From UBA3700 sp002372775 (GTDB lineage: Bacteria > Bacillota > Clostridia > Christensenellales > UBA3700): DNA of 64,000 bases. The stretch is taken from assembly GCA_946615965.1 (NCBI GenBank), contig CAMOIC010000002.1, positions 28,975 through 92,974 of the forward strand, in the 5' to 3' direction. The first letter of the stretch is position 1. Each line of letters begins with the position of its first letter. Shown here piece by piece: positions 43,705 through 52,583 of the stretch. A model generated the notes under the pieces. That model searched no databases. It was not told the DNA's origin and saw only the letters and a program-made list of their open reading frames with translations. A program made the translations under genes and the position numbers.

Positions 43705-45072
43705 TTACACGTCTTTCAAGAATACTTTATATGATTTGTATGCCTCATATAAATCAGCTTTTGAAATGATTTCCATAGGTGCATGCATGTTTAATACAGC
43801 GATACCAGCATCAATAACATTCATATTATAATTACCTAAAATATATGCGATTGTGCCACCGCCACCTTGGTCAACTTTACCAAGTTCTGCAGTTTGGAAA
43901 TAACAATTATTATCATCAAGAATTTGTCTTATCTTAGCAAAATATTCTGGCATAGCATCATTACATCCACTCTTGCCACGAGCACCAGTATATTTGTTAA
44001 AGCAAATACCATTACCTAGAAATGCACCATTCTTCTTATCTGATACACTCTCATATAATGGATCTACCCCTGCAGAAACATCAGAAGATAACATCTTTGT
44101 ATTTTCCATTGCATGTCTTAATTTCAAATCAGAATATATATCTGTTAAGTTAATTAATTCTGCAATAGTATTTTCAAACCACTTAGATTGAGCACCAGTT
44201 GCACCAACTGAACCAATTTCTTCTTTATCTACAAGAACAGCAATTGTTGTATAGTCGCACTCGCCTTGGTCAATTAAAGCTCTTGCTGATGAATAAGCAC
44301 AGCTTCTATCATCATGGCCATATCCTGCAATCATACTTCTATCAAAACCATAATCTCTTGCATTACCTGCTGGAACAACTTCAATCTCAGCAGATAGGAA
44401 ATCTTCTTCTTCGATATCATATTTCTTCTTTAGTAATTTTAATACATTTGCTTTTACAGCATCTCCATCTTCACCCTTTAGAGGAATAGAACCAACTGTA
44501 ACATCTAAATTTTCACCCTCAACAACTTTAGTTGCTGTTTTTGTCATTTGATCTTGAGCAAGGTGAATTAGTAAATCTGAAATACCAAATACTGGGTCTT
44601 TAGGATCATCACCAATGTTAACAGTAACATTAGTTCCATCCTTTTTGCATACTACACCATATAAAGCAAGAGGTATTGTTACCCATTGATATTTTTTAAT
44701 ACCACCATAATAGTGTGTATCTAAAAGAGCAAAGCCATCTTTTTCATATAATGGATTTTGTTTTAAGTCCATTCTTGGAGAATCAATATGAGCACCAAGA
44801 ACTCTAACACCCTTTTCAATTGGATTCTTACCAATAACAACTAAAGCAATGTTCTTTCCTTTGTTTGTAATGTAAACCTTATCTCCTTGAGATAATTTCA
44901 TACAGTTATTAATATCTTCAAATCCATTTGCCTTTGCCATTTCGATTGCAAGTTTTACACATTCTCTTTCTGTCTTACCCTTAGATAAGAATTCCTTGTA
45001 ATCGTCAGCAAAATTCATAACTTCTTTTAATTCAGCTTTTGAATAAGCCTCCCATGCATTTTTTGCGTACAT
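43705..45072 (-). CDS. M18-family metalloaminopeptidase
   Basis: Cytoplasmic aspartyl-type aminopeptidase of family M18 (ApeB/LAP4-like), a dizinc enzyme trimming N-terminal residues. Metal and catalytic motifs: VLGAHIDSPRMDLKQNP, LVDKEEIGSVGATGAQS, AGYGHDDRSCAY. The C-terminal His is likely in INVLNMHAPMEI-like sequence (VLNMHAPMEIISKADLYEAY). Length 455 aa is normal. It has AGGAGG before the ATG and is monocistronic. Confidence 0.92.
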   Translation of the reverse strand: MYAKNAWEAYSKAELKEVMNFADDYKEFLSKGKTERECVKLAIEMAKANGFEDINNCMKLSQGDKVYITNKGKNIALVVIGKNPIEKGVRVLGAHIDSPRMDLKQNPLYEKDGFALLDTHYYGGIKKYQWVTIPLALYGVVCKKDGTNVTVNIGDDPKDPVFGISDLLIHLAQDQMTKTATKVVEGENLDVTVGSIPLKGEDGDAVKANVLKLLKKKYDIEEEDFLSAEIEVVPAGNARDYGFDRSMIAGYGHDDRSCAYSSARALIDQGECDYTTIAVLVDKEEIGSVGATGAQSKWFENTIAELINLTDIYSDLKLRHAMENTKMLSSDVSAGVDPLYESVSDKKNGAFLGNGICFNKYTGARGKSGCNDAMPEYFAKIRQILDDNNCYFQTAELGKVDQGGGGTIAYILGNYNMNVIDAGIAVLNMHAPMEIISKADLYEAYKSYKVFLKDV

Positions 45073-45127
45073 AAAACGCCTCCTAATAATTTATCAATAA
45101 CAATAATAACACATTTGTGTTATATAT

Positions 45128-45165
45128 TAAACAAACAAAATGCCACAAAGCTTTCACATTGTGGC
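45128..45165 (-). terminator. Terminator after the beta-helix lipoprotein gene
   Basis: Stem GCCACAA (45142-45148) / TTGTGGC (45159-45165). On the minus strand it is followed by ATTTTGTTTGTTT. Confidence 0.75.
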
Positions 45166-45186
45166 CTTTATAATCTATATTGCTTT

Positions 45187-46965
45187 TTATCTCATTCCAC
45201 CTGGTCTTGTCATTCCGCCACCGCCTGGGCCGCCTGACATTGAATTACCACCATTAGAATATGTATTTGAAGATAATGTTATAGAGTAACTTGTTCCACC
45301 TATATCTAATGTATATGAACTACCACTTTGCATATCAGGTGAAGATATTAATATTGAATTGAATTGCTTAGATGAAGTCATACTCATATTAGATAATGTA
45401 TTGCCGCTAGAATCTTTCATAGATACTACAGTTCCACTTGAAGCATAAGAAGATAATGTGTATAAAATAGAACCTTGAGATGCAGATGTGAAATTATTTG
45501 CCATACCTGAATATCCTAAAGCTATTAAATATCCGCCTGTAATTGTTCCTGATGATTCCCAATCGACAGCTTGGTTTCCATCACTTGCTGGACCTTGGAT
45601 ATAAATATAACCACCAGAGATTGTTATAGAACCGTTTGAATCTATTCCATCACCATTAGCACATACTTTTATAGTGCCACCTGAGATATTAATAAACACG
45701 TCTGTTGATGTTGTTGTTCTTGAGAATTGATCTCCGCCGAACATTCCTCCGCCATTAGAGGAGTCGCCACCACCTGCTGCATTAAATCCATCATCTGAAG
45801 AAGTTATATCTATATCTCCACCTTTAACAGCGATGTTATATCCTTCTAAACCTTCATAACATTTTGTAACAACAAGTGTTCCGCTATTCACAATTAGTGA
45901 TGAATCTGCATGTACACCATCATCGCCAGAAGATAATGTTAGTGTTGCGTTAGAGATTGAAATTGAACCATTCGAATGAATTGAATCATCAGCAGTATTT
46001 ATATTAATCTCTCCACCAGAGATTACCATATCCCCTGAAGCCTTTATTCCCTTTAGAGAATCTGTAGTAGATGAGGAATAATTGCTACCGCCGCCTGCTT
46101 TGATTTGAATCTCACCATCAATAATTTGAAGAGTAGCTGATGCAGAAATGCCATCTTCTCCTGATGTTATATCTATACTGCCATTTTCAATATAAATGTA
46201 TCCTAATTCTGAATCGTCTTCATTTTCTACATGGATACCATCTTTACCTGATGTGATTACTAAATTACCACCAGCCATTCTAAAGCTATCATTTGCATCA
46301 ATTCCTTTACTCTTAGCTGTAATAGAGACAGATCCGCTTATAAGTTTTAAATCATCCTTTGCAACGATACCATGTTTTGTAGAACTAATAGTTAAAGAAC
46401 CATCGCCTTTTATGCATATATCATCTGAAGAGAATAATGCTCCATCAACTTTTGCATCATCTATTTGAGTAAATGTAGATGCTGTTGTTGTTATTGAATT
46501 TGTTCCTTGTAATACTAAAAATACTTTTTCTGCATCCTTTATGTATAATCCAGCAAATGTTGAAGATGTAATATCTGCATTTTGAAGAACTAATGTAACT
46601 TTCTCATCTTTTGCATCAACAACAATATATCCATCATTTAATGTTCCTGATATTGTATATGTTCCAGCTTTTGTTATAGTTGCTGTACTGCCAGAGATAG
46701 AAACTGAACTTGATGAAGATGAAATTGAATTATTAGATAATGTAATAGTTGCTGCTTCTTCTAAATCAACCTCTTCTTCTAAGTCTTTTTCAGTAAACAT
46801 ATTATCTGCACTTGGAACAGTAATTGTTGCTGAAGTATTACTATTTTGATTATTTGAATCACTGTTTGTTAATTCTTTATCGCAAGCCACAATTGATATA
46901 ACCATTATTGAAATAACAATAATCGATATAATTGCAAGTATTAATTTCTTATTAACCTTATTCAT
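45187..46965 (-). CDS. Cthe_2159-like beta-helix carbohydrate-binding lipoprotein
   Basis: Secreted lipoprotein: basic start MNKVNKKLILAIISII, hydrophobic core, lipobox SIVAC with Cys ~28. The mature protein is Ser/Thr/Gly/Asn-rich and built of repeated right-handed beta-helix rungs (recurring GSISISNATLTLSSGDDGVH-like units with DDGxxA turns), matching the Cthe_2159 family (cellulose/pectin-binding, DUF4353). It ends in a Gly/Met-rich tail. The family often occurs with VTC and DUF4956 proteins, as here. Binding target is unknown: an extracellular polysaccharide is plausible. It is the last gene of VTC-DUF4956-lipoprotein. Confidence 0.88.
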   Translation of the reverse strand: MNKVNKKLILAIISIIVISIMVISIVACDKELTNSDSNNQNSNTSATITVPSADNMFTEKDLEEEVDLEEAATITLSNNSISSSSSSVSISGSTATITKAGTYTISGTLNDGYIVVDAKDEKVTLVLQNADITSSTFAGLYIKDAEKVFLVLQGTNSITTTASTFTQIDDAKVDGALFSSDDICIKGDGSLTISSTKHGIVAKDDLKLISGSVSITAKSKGIDANDSFRMAGGNLVITSGKDGIHVENEDDSELGYIYIENGSIDITSGEDGISASATLQIIDGEIQIKAGGGSNYSSSTTDSLKGIKASGDMVISGGEININTADDSIHSNGSISISNATLTLSSGDDGVHADSSLIVNSGTLVVTKCYEGLEGYNIAVKGGDIDITSSDDGFNAAGGGDSSNGGGMFGGDQFSRTTTSTDVFINISGGTIKVCANGDGIDSNGSITISGGYIYIQGPASDGNQAVDWESSGTITGGYLIALGYSGMANNFTSASQGSILYTLSSYASSGTVVSMKDSSGNTLSNMSMTSSKQFNSILISSPDMQSGSSYTLDIGGTSYSITLSSNTYSNGGNSMSGGPGGGGMTRPGGMR

Positions 46966-46980
46966 ACACTAATCCCCCTT

Positions 46981-47655
46981 TTATAGTTCAACATCCTCAA
47001 TGTCTGCTCTCACCATAGATACTTCTAAATTTCCATTACGACATCTAATTGCATCTATAAGTTCTTTTTCTTTATTTAAATTCTTAATGATAATGTCATA
47101 ATTCAATCTGAACATTGATCCCATATTTGTTGTCTTAACTTTAATTAACTCATGCTTTAATGTATATTCTTCCATTAAGTCTGAGAACACTTCCATATAA
47201 TTCAAATCTTCAGGAATTGTAATCTTCAACTTTAAGTGATTTGCTTTATTATCTTTATCCCAGAAATTGAAATAGTTTAATGCCATTAGTACAAGTCCTG
47301 TTACTAAAAGAACTACTAGTCCATAGCCAACATATCCCATACCAAATGCAATACCTGCTGCCATTGAAATAAATATTGTAATAATCTCTTTAGCAGTTCC
47401 AGGTGCTGATCTAAATCTAATCAAAGAGAACGCACCAGCTACAGCAACACCAGCTCCTATATTGCCATTAACTAAAGCGATTACTACTGCTACGGCAAGT
47501 GGCATTAATGCTGTTGTTATATAGAAACTCTTTGTTGAATTTGACTTAAAGTAAGTCATGAAGGCAAACGCAATGCCCGCCACTAAAGATACTCCCATAA
47601 CGATTAAAAATTGTGTTGTTGTCATTGTTCCATCACTAAAAATTGTTTCAAACAT
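46981..47655 (-). CDS. DUF4956 integral membrane protein
   Basis: Four or five helices in the first ~135 residues (including VAVAGAFSLIRFRSAPGTAK, a conserved block of the family), then a ~90-residue cytoplasmic domain (KLKITIPEDLNYMEVFSDLM, NMGSMFRLNYDIIIKN). Length 224 aa is typical. The family function is not established. It recurs next to VTC-domain proteins, suggesting that the pair forms a membrane complex that makes or moves a polyphosphate-type product. It sits 38 bp after the VTC gene, with AGGAGG before the ATG. Confidence 0.9.
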   Translation of the reverse strand: MFETIFSDGTMTTTQFLIVMGVSLVAGIAFAFMTYFKSNSTKSFYITTALMPLAVAVVIALVNGNIGAGVAVAGAFSLIRFRSAPGTAKEIITIFISMAAGIAFGMGYVGYGLVVLLVTGLVLMALNYFNFWDKDNKANHLKLKITIPEDLNYMEVFSDLMEEYTLKHELIKVKTTNMGSMFRLNYDIIIKNLNKEKELIDAIRCRNGNLEVSMVRADIEDVEL

Positions 47656-47693
47656 TGTTAATTGCCTCCTATTTTTTTTAGTTGTATTGATTT

Positions 47694-48392
47694 TTAAGCT
47701 ACTAATTTTTGTTTCTTATATTCTCGTGTATATGCTGTTCCATATTTTGAGAATGATGTTTTTCTTATTTTATTCTTAGATAAATAATCTACAAGCCACA
47801 TTGGGAAAGCTCCCGTTGCTTTTATCTCTACCATCACCTCGCCATTATCAAATAATGGGATTCCATCAAGCGATGTATGTAAATTTAAATCTTTATTTCT
47901 ATATCGGATATTTCTATCAAATGTAATTCTTAAATCTGTTCCCTCTTCAAAGAAGGCTGATCTATCATAGAGGAGAAGCATAGCTGGTCTTAGCATTCCG
48001 TAATACTTTTTAAAATAGCTGATTTCATTTGCTATTTGAGAACTAGGTAGCTTTTCGTCTCCTTGCATAAAGGCAACTGCTTCATTCTCTTTTAGGGTAA
48101 TCCTACGCTTATAAACCACCCCTTGAGATTTCTTTTTAATTTCTAAAAACACACTAGAACTCTCATTTGCTAAGTTGTAACTTCTAAGCCTTAGTTTTTC
48201 TTTATAAACTGGTTTTTCAAGAGATCTTCTAATTAGTAGATAATCTGGAGTGTCGTAATATAAAGATTGGATAGTACTCTCTCCAAATCTATCTTCCTTC
48301 ATATGCTCCTTGACATAACTAAGCATATTTAAATATTCATCATGGTTTAATAAATACTTATATTCAACTCTCTTAAAAACTAGGCTTGTCAT
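47694..48392 (-). CDS. VTC-domain polyphosphate polymerase
   Basis: Single-domain homologue of yeast Vtc4, which makes polyphosphate from ATP in a tunnel fold. The conserved basic and acidic strands are present: FKRVEYKYLL, SLYYDTPDYLLIRRSL, YKEKLRLRSYN, FLEIKKKSQGVVYKRRITL, DLRITFDRNIRY and MVEIKATGAFP. Nothing key appears missing. Length 232 aa is typical of the bacterial form. It heads VTC-DUF4956-lipoprotein and follows the histidine kinase after a terminator-like hairpin and a putative regulator site. Confidence 0.92.
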   Translation of the reverse strand: MTSLVFKRVEYKYLLNHDEYLNMLSYVKEHMKEDRFGESTIQSLYYDTPDYLLIRRSLEKPVYKEKLRLRSYNLANESSSVFLEIKKKSQGVVYKRRITLKENEAVAFMQGDEKLPSSQIANEISYFKKYYGMLRPAMLLLYDRSAFFEEGTDLRITFDRNIRYRNKDLNLHTSLDGIPLFDNGEVMVEIKATGAFPMWLVDYLSKNKIRKTSFSKYGTAYTREYKKQKLVA

Positions 48393-48416
48393 CTATCTTC
48401 CCCTCCTTACACTTTT

Positions 48417-48454
48417 ATTGTAAAAAATAAAACTAAGGACAACCTAAGTTGTCC
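48417..48454 (-). terminator. Terminator between the histidine kinase and VTC operons
   Basis: Stem GGACAAC (48437-48443) / GTTGTCC (48448-48454) with a CTAA loop. On the minus strand it is followed by TTAGTTTTATTTTTT. A TACAAT -10 box for the VTC operon overlaps its U-tract (48417-48422). The hairpin separates kinase and VTC transcription or attenuates read-through. Confidence 0.8.
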
Positions 48455-48470
48455 CTAAAGTTTACTTAAA
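48455..48470 (-). promoter_or_regulatory. Putative response-regulator site upstream of the VTC operon
   Basis: CTAAAGTTTACTTAAA on the plus strand, 15 of 16 identical to 50436-50451 upstream of the response-regulator gene. Half-sites C(C/T)TAAAG recur at 11 bp, the spacing used by OmpR/PhoB-type regulators. It would be centred about 50 bp upstream of the predicted VTC transcription start, suitable for activation. Confidence 0.6.
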
Positions 48471-48487
48471 GATTCAAATTAAAAATA

Positions 48488-49726
48488 TTATAATGGGAGT
48501 TCTACAACGATATTGAATATTCCATCGCCGCTACCAAAAGCTTTTATTGTGCCCTTATGTAGTTCAACGATTTCTTTAGCCATAGATAATCCGATTCCAC
48601 TACCTTCTACAGATGAAGCTCTAGTTTCTGGAGATCTATAGAATCTTTCAAAACATTCATCAAGGTTTCCACTATTAACACCTATAGCATCATTAGCTAT
48701 TTGCATAATTAATTTCTTACCCTCCACCTTCATATCAAAAACAGTTTTTGTTTTTGCATATTTAGAAGAGTTTTCAAATAATACAGATATTAATTGTCTT
48801 ATTAAACCTTCATTAGCTTTAATGTTTACGCCATCAATAATATTACATATAAATTGTCTATTATTATTCTCTAGCGCATTTCTAAATACACCTGCAAGGT
48901 CAGAAATAACATTAGATATATTAATTGTTGTTGTTATCTTTCCTGCATATTGAGCTTCATCAATTCTTGCAAGCGCGGTAAGGTTTTTAACCATACTCGT
49001 CATACGGCTTACTTGTCTTGCAATAATATGTGTTGATTCAGATTCACCATGCTCCATTTCAATAATTTCATTATTGGCAGAAATTATAGTAAGTGGAGTT
49101 TTTAATTCATGGGATGCTTCTGTTATAAATCTCTTTTGTTGTTCCATATTCTCAGCAATAGGAGCAAACACTTTTCTTGATACAAAAGCTACAAGACACA
49201 ACACGCCCATAGTTCCAGCAAATGATACTAAAACAGAAATCCATAAGAAGTTATAAACACTATCCAATTGTCTTGTACAGTCAACAAATATTATTAATAC
49301 CGTTCCATCTTCTTTTTCAGATACCTTGTATCTATACACACCATTGCTATAGCCTTTTGTTCTACCACTATCTAGTACCTCTTTAGCCATAGCTGCAGCT
49401 TCCGTTGAAGATACAGCACTGATATTCGTAGTATCAGTAATATATAAACCATCGTTTACTCTAACAGTAAAATATCTAGTTTCAAATTGAGTTTCTTGAG
49501 ACATAGAAAGACCACCAAACCTTATACCTTGATTTCTTCCTATCATGTCTAAAACTCTTGGGTCGAATTTTCCATCGTTTTGAATTAAAACATCTAAAAC
49601 TTCGTCGGCATTTTCGCAAACTCTAATATAGTTGAATAAAATGACAGAGCCCATAATAATAGTAAGAACACATACTACTGCCACCATTGTAATCCAAATA
49701 TATTTTCTACGAAGTTTCTCTACCAC
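48488..49726 (-). CDS. Sensor histidine kinase
   Basis: Membrane sensor of a two-component pair. TM1 at residues ~10-33, an extracytoplasmic sensor domain of ~125 residues with no family I recognise, TM2 at ~161-184. The HisKA block is FITEASHELKTPLTIIS with His206; the ATPase domain has LFENSSKYAKTK (N box) and GSGIGLSMAKEIVELHKG (G2 box). Length 412 aa. The start codon is GTG, overlapping the regulator's TAG stop, so the two are translationally coupled. Probable target: the VTC-DUF4956-lipoprotein operon downstream. Confidence 0.93.
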   Translation of the reverse strand: MVEKLRRKYIWITMVAVVCVLTIIMGSVILFNYIRVCENADEVLDVLIQNDGKFDPRVLDMIGRNQGIRFGGLSMSQETQFETRYFTVRVNDGLYITDTTNISAVSSTEAAAMAKEVLDSGRTKGYSNGVYRYKVSEKEDGTVLIIFVDCTRQLDSVYNFLWISVLVSFAGTMGVLCLVAFVSRKVFAPIAENMEQQKRFITEASHELKTPLTIISANNEIIEMEHGESESTHIIARQVSRMTSMVKNLTALARIDEAQYAGKITTTINISNVISDLAGVFRNALENNNRQFICNIIDGVNIKANEGLIRQLISVLFENSSKYAKTKTVFDMKVEGKKLIMQIANDAIGVNSGNLDECFERFYRSPETRASSVEGSGIGLSMAKEIVELHKGTIKAFGSGDGIFNIVVELPL

Positions 49727-50394
49727 TATTTAACCTCAAGTCTATAACCAACGCCTCTTACGGCTTTAATCTCACAAGTTGATTCTATAGAATCCATTTT
49801 CTTTCTTAGTGAAGATATAAATACCCAAACAACATTAATTTCTGCTTCTGTATCATATTCCCAAACACTATCCATAATCTTTGCTGTAGATAAAAGTACA
49901 CCTTGATTTCTAATAAGAAGTTCCATTAACTTATATTCCTTACTTGTTAATCTAGCGCTTCCTTTATCTGTGGATATTTCAAATGTGCCAGGGTTCAAAG
50001 TCATATTACCTACACTATAAGATGGAGTATCTCCACCTTTTCTTCTACATAAAGCTCTAACTCTTGCAAGTAATTCTTTAATTGCAAACGGCTTTGTTAG
50101 ATAATCATCTGCACCAGCATCAAGGCCAGTTACTTTATCGTCAATTTGAGATTTAGCTGTTAAGATTAGAACAGGTGTTGAATTACCTTTTTGTCTCATT
50201 TCCTTAACTACTGTATATCCATCTTTCTTTGGCATCATAACATCTAGAAGTACACCATCATAGTTAGTGAACTCTAACATATCAAGAGCTGCCTCACCAT
50301 CATAAACAGCATCAACGTCATATTGGTTCATTTCTAGAACTTTCTTAATTGTATTAGACAAATCAATTTCGTCTTCTGCAAGTAATAAACGCAT
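49726..50394 (-). CDS. OmpR/PhoB-family response regulator
   Basis: Receiver domain with acidic pair AEDEID, phosphoacceptor Asp51 in GVLLDVMMPKKDGY, Thr in VLILTAKSQ and Lys in DYLTKPFAIKEL. The winged-helix output domain ends KAVRGVGYRLEVK. Length 222 aa is standard. It leads the regulator-kinase bicistron. A near-copy of the motif found before the VTC gene lies 42-57 bp upstream of its start, suggesting autoregulation. Confidence 0.95.
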   Translation of the reverse strand: MRLLLAEDEIDLSNTIKKVLEMNQYDVDAVYDGEAALDMLEFTNYDGVLLDVMMPKKDGYTVVKEMRQKGNSTPVLILTAKSQIDDKVTGLDAGADDYLTKPFAIKELLARVRALCRRKGGDTPSYSVGNMTLNPGTFEISTDKGSARLTSKEYKLMELLIRNQGVLLSTAKIMDSVWEYDTEAEINVVWVFISSLRKKMDSIESTCEIKAVRGVGYRLEVK

Positions 50395-50435
50395 ACGCCC
50401 CTCCTAAAACCTTACCTAAAGTGTAAAACCCTTAA

Positions 50436-50451
50436 CTAAAATTTACTTAAA
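50436..50451 (-). promoter_or_regulatory. Putative response-regulator site upstream of the regulator gene
   Basis: CTAAAATTTACTTAAA on the plus strand, one mismatch from 48455-48470. Two TAAA-type half-sites lie 11 bp apart and a further CCTAAAG is at 50415-50421. It lies in the 59-bp gap before the regulator gene. Confidence 0.6.
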
Positions 50452-50453
50452 TG

Positions 50454-51617
50454 TTATTTTTTCATTAATTCCTTCATCTTCTCTAGTCGTTTTAGTGCTT
50501 CTTTTAGTGTTTCTTCCTTCTTTGCAAAATGGAATCTTATATATCTATTTTCTTCTGTTTTAAAGAAGCATGAACAAGGAACAGCAGCAACGCCAACCCT
50601 TTCACACATCTTCTCACAAAAATCTAAATCTGATTCATAACCAAATTCAGATATATCCACAAGTACATAATATGCACCTTGAGGATTTGTGTGCTTTATA
50701 CCAAGTTTATCTAATCCGCCAACAAACAATTCTCTCTTAGCTTCATAGTCCTTTGCTAAATCTTCATAATATTTATCTTCAAACTCAAGTCCAACAACAG
50801 CCGCTTCTTGAAGTGGGGCTGCAGCACCTACTGTTAAAAAGTCATGAACTTTCTTCACTACTTCAATAACTTCTTTTGAAGCAATAACATATCCAAGTCT
50901 CCATCCTGTTATAGAATATGTTTTAGATAATGATGAGCAAGATATTGTTCTATTGAACATACCAGGAAGTGATGCAAAATAAATGTGCTTATTTGGCTTA
51001 TATACAATATGCTCATATACTTCATCTGTTATTACATATGCATCATACTTCTCAGCAAGAGAAGCAATATACATAAGTTCATCTAAAGTAAACACCTTAC
51101 CACTAGGATTTGATGGATTACATAGTATTAAAGCTTTTGCACCTTGCTTAAATGCATCTTCTAATTCTTTTCTATCAAATGAGAATGTTGGAGGATTAAG
51201 TGAAACGTATATTGGCTTTGCACCGCTTAATATTGCATCTGCACCATAGTTCTCATAAAATGGCGAGAATACAACAACCTTATCTCCTTCATCCACTACA
51301 CTCATCATTGCAGCCATCATAGCTTCTGTTGAACCACAAGTTACAACGATATTCTCTTCAGGATTAATATCTATGCCCATAAACTTCGATTGCTTTTTAG
51401 CCAAAGCTTCTCTAAAATTCTTTGCACCCCAAGTAATAGAATATTGATGGAAATCTCCATCTGTTGCCTTCTTTAATGCATCAAGCATTTCTTTTGGTGG
51501 ATCAAAATCAGGAAAACCCTGAGATAAATTTACTGCATTATATCTATTGCTAATTCTAGTCATTCTACGAATAACTGAATCTGTAAAATCTTCTGTTCTT
51601 TTAGATAGTTCTCTCAC
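50454..51617 (-). CDS. Class I/II pyridoxal-phosphate aminotransferase
   Basis: Fold-type I aminotransferase of the aspartate/kynurenine aminotransferase group. Blocks: NLSQGFPDFDPP, VTCGSTEAMMAAM, LILCNPSNPSGKVF, ITDEVYEHIVY, PLP Lys in SSLSKTYSITGWRLGY and the C-terminal Arg in NRYIRFHFAKKEE. Length 387 aa. The start codon is GTG with GAGG 6 bp upstream. Substrate cannot be read from sequence; methionine, glutamine or aromatic acids are usual in this group. Confidence 0.9.
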   Translation of the reverse strand: MRELSKRTEDFTDSVIRRMTRISNRYNAVNLSQGFPDFDPPKEMLDALKKATDGDFHQYSITWGAKNFREALAKKQSKFMGIDINPEENIVVTCGSTEAMMAAMMSVVDEGDKVVVFSPFYENYGADAILSGAKPIYVSLNPPTFSFDRKELEDAFKQGAKALILCNPSNPSGKVFTLDELMYIASLAEKYDAYVITDEVYEHIVYKPNKHIYFASLPGMFNRTISCSSLSKTYSITGWRLGYVIASKEVIEVVKKVHDFLTVGAAAPLQEAAVVGLEFEDKYYEDLAKDYEAKRELFVGGLDKLGIKHTNPQGAYYVLVDISEFGYESDLDFCEKMCERVGVAAVPCSCFFKTEENRYIRFHFAKKEETLKEALKRLEKMKELMKK

Positions 51618-51673
51618 ACGCGCCTCATATATATTTTATTATCGCGTAAGTTATAAAGTTTTTCAATATTGAA

Positions 51674-52579
51674 TTACTTTCCAAATAAACATCCTTGATA
51701 TAAGTTGTCGTTTTTTAATCTATTCTCTATAGAGTTTAAAATAATCTTTTTATGATTAGCCCATGATGGTGCTATTAGAATGTCTTTTGGTGGATCTCCA
51801 GTAATCCTATGAACAATAACATCCTTGTTAATGTGAGTTAATATATAAACTACTTCATCAATATAATCGTCTATAGTTATTGGTTCATATTCGTGGCTGT
51901 TGTACATACCTTCTAAAACAGTATCTTTTATAACATAAGTTGAATGAATTTTAATGCCGCTATATTTAATTGAATTTAACAAATTAACTGTGTTAACGAT
52001 ATCTTCATGACTCTCACCTGGCAAGCCTACCATTACGTGACAAACAACATCAATATCGTATTTATTTAAAAGCGAAATAGCCTTTATAAAGTCATTATTT
52101 GTTATGTGTTGATTATTCTTATTATGAGTATTCTCATTGGCAGTTTGAAGCCCAATTTCGCAATACACATAATATTTTTGCTTATAAGTAGCTAAAAGTT
52201 TGCATATATCTTCCGATATACAATCGGCTCTTGTAGCTATATCCATCGCGACAATTCTATCATCTATTAAAGCTTCGTCATATTTCCTTTTTAAATTCTC
52301 TATTGAATCATAAGTATTTGTGAAATTTTGGAAATACACAATGAACTTATTTGCTCTATCTGCTTTATATGATTTGAAGTAATTTTCTACTTGCTCTCTT
52401 ATGGATAGACATTTAGTGTTTTCACCACTACCTCTTTCACCACAAAATATACAACCACCTACACCTTTTGATCCATCTCTATTAGGACATGTGAAAGAAC
52501 CGTCAATGCATATCTTTAACGTTCTTTCTTTAAATTTGTTTTTTAAAAACTTATTTAGGTGATTATATCTATCTTCCAT
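51674..52579 (-). CDS. TIGR01212-family (YhcC-like) radical SAM protein
   Basis: Radical SAM enzyme of the YhcC/TIGR01212 family, function not firmly established. The cluster-binding cysteines are in CPNRDGSKGVGGCIFCGERG (a CxnCxxC arrangement longer than CxxxCxxC and typical of this family), preceded by KICIDGSFT. Other blocks: IVYFQNFTNTYDS, EIGLQTANENTHN and CHVMVGLPGESHEDI. Length 301 aa is typical. Four bp separate it from the CDF gene upstream. Confidence 0.9.
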   Translation of the reverse strand: MEDRYNHLNKFLKNKFKERTLKICIDGSFTCPNRDGSKGVGGCIFCGERGSGENTKCLSIREQVENYFKSYKADRANKFIVYFQNFTNTYDSIENLKRKYDEALIDDRIVAMDIATRADCISEDICKLLATYKQKYYVYCEIGLQTANENTHNKNNQHITNNDFIKAISLLNKYDIDVVCHVMVGLPGESHEDIVNTVNLLNSIKYSGIKIHSTYVIKDTVLEGMYNSHEYEPITIDDYIDEVVYILTHINKDVIVHRITGDPPKDILIAPSWANHKKIILNSIENRLKNDNLYQGCLFGK

Positions 52580-52583
52580 TTTA

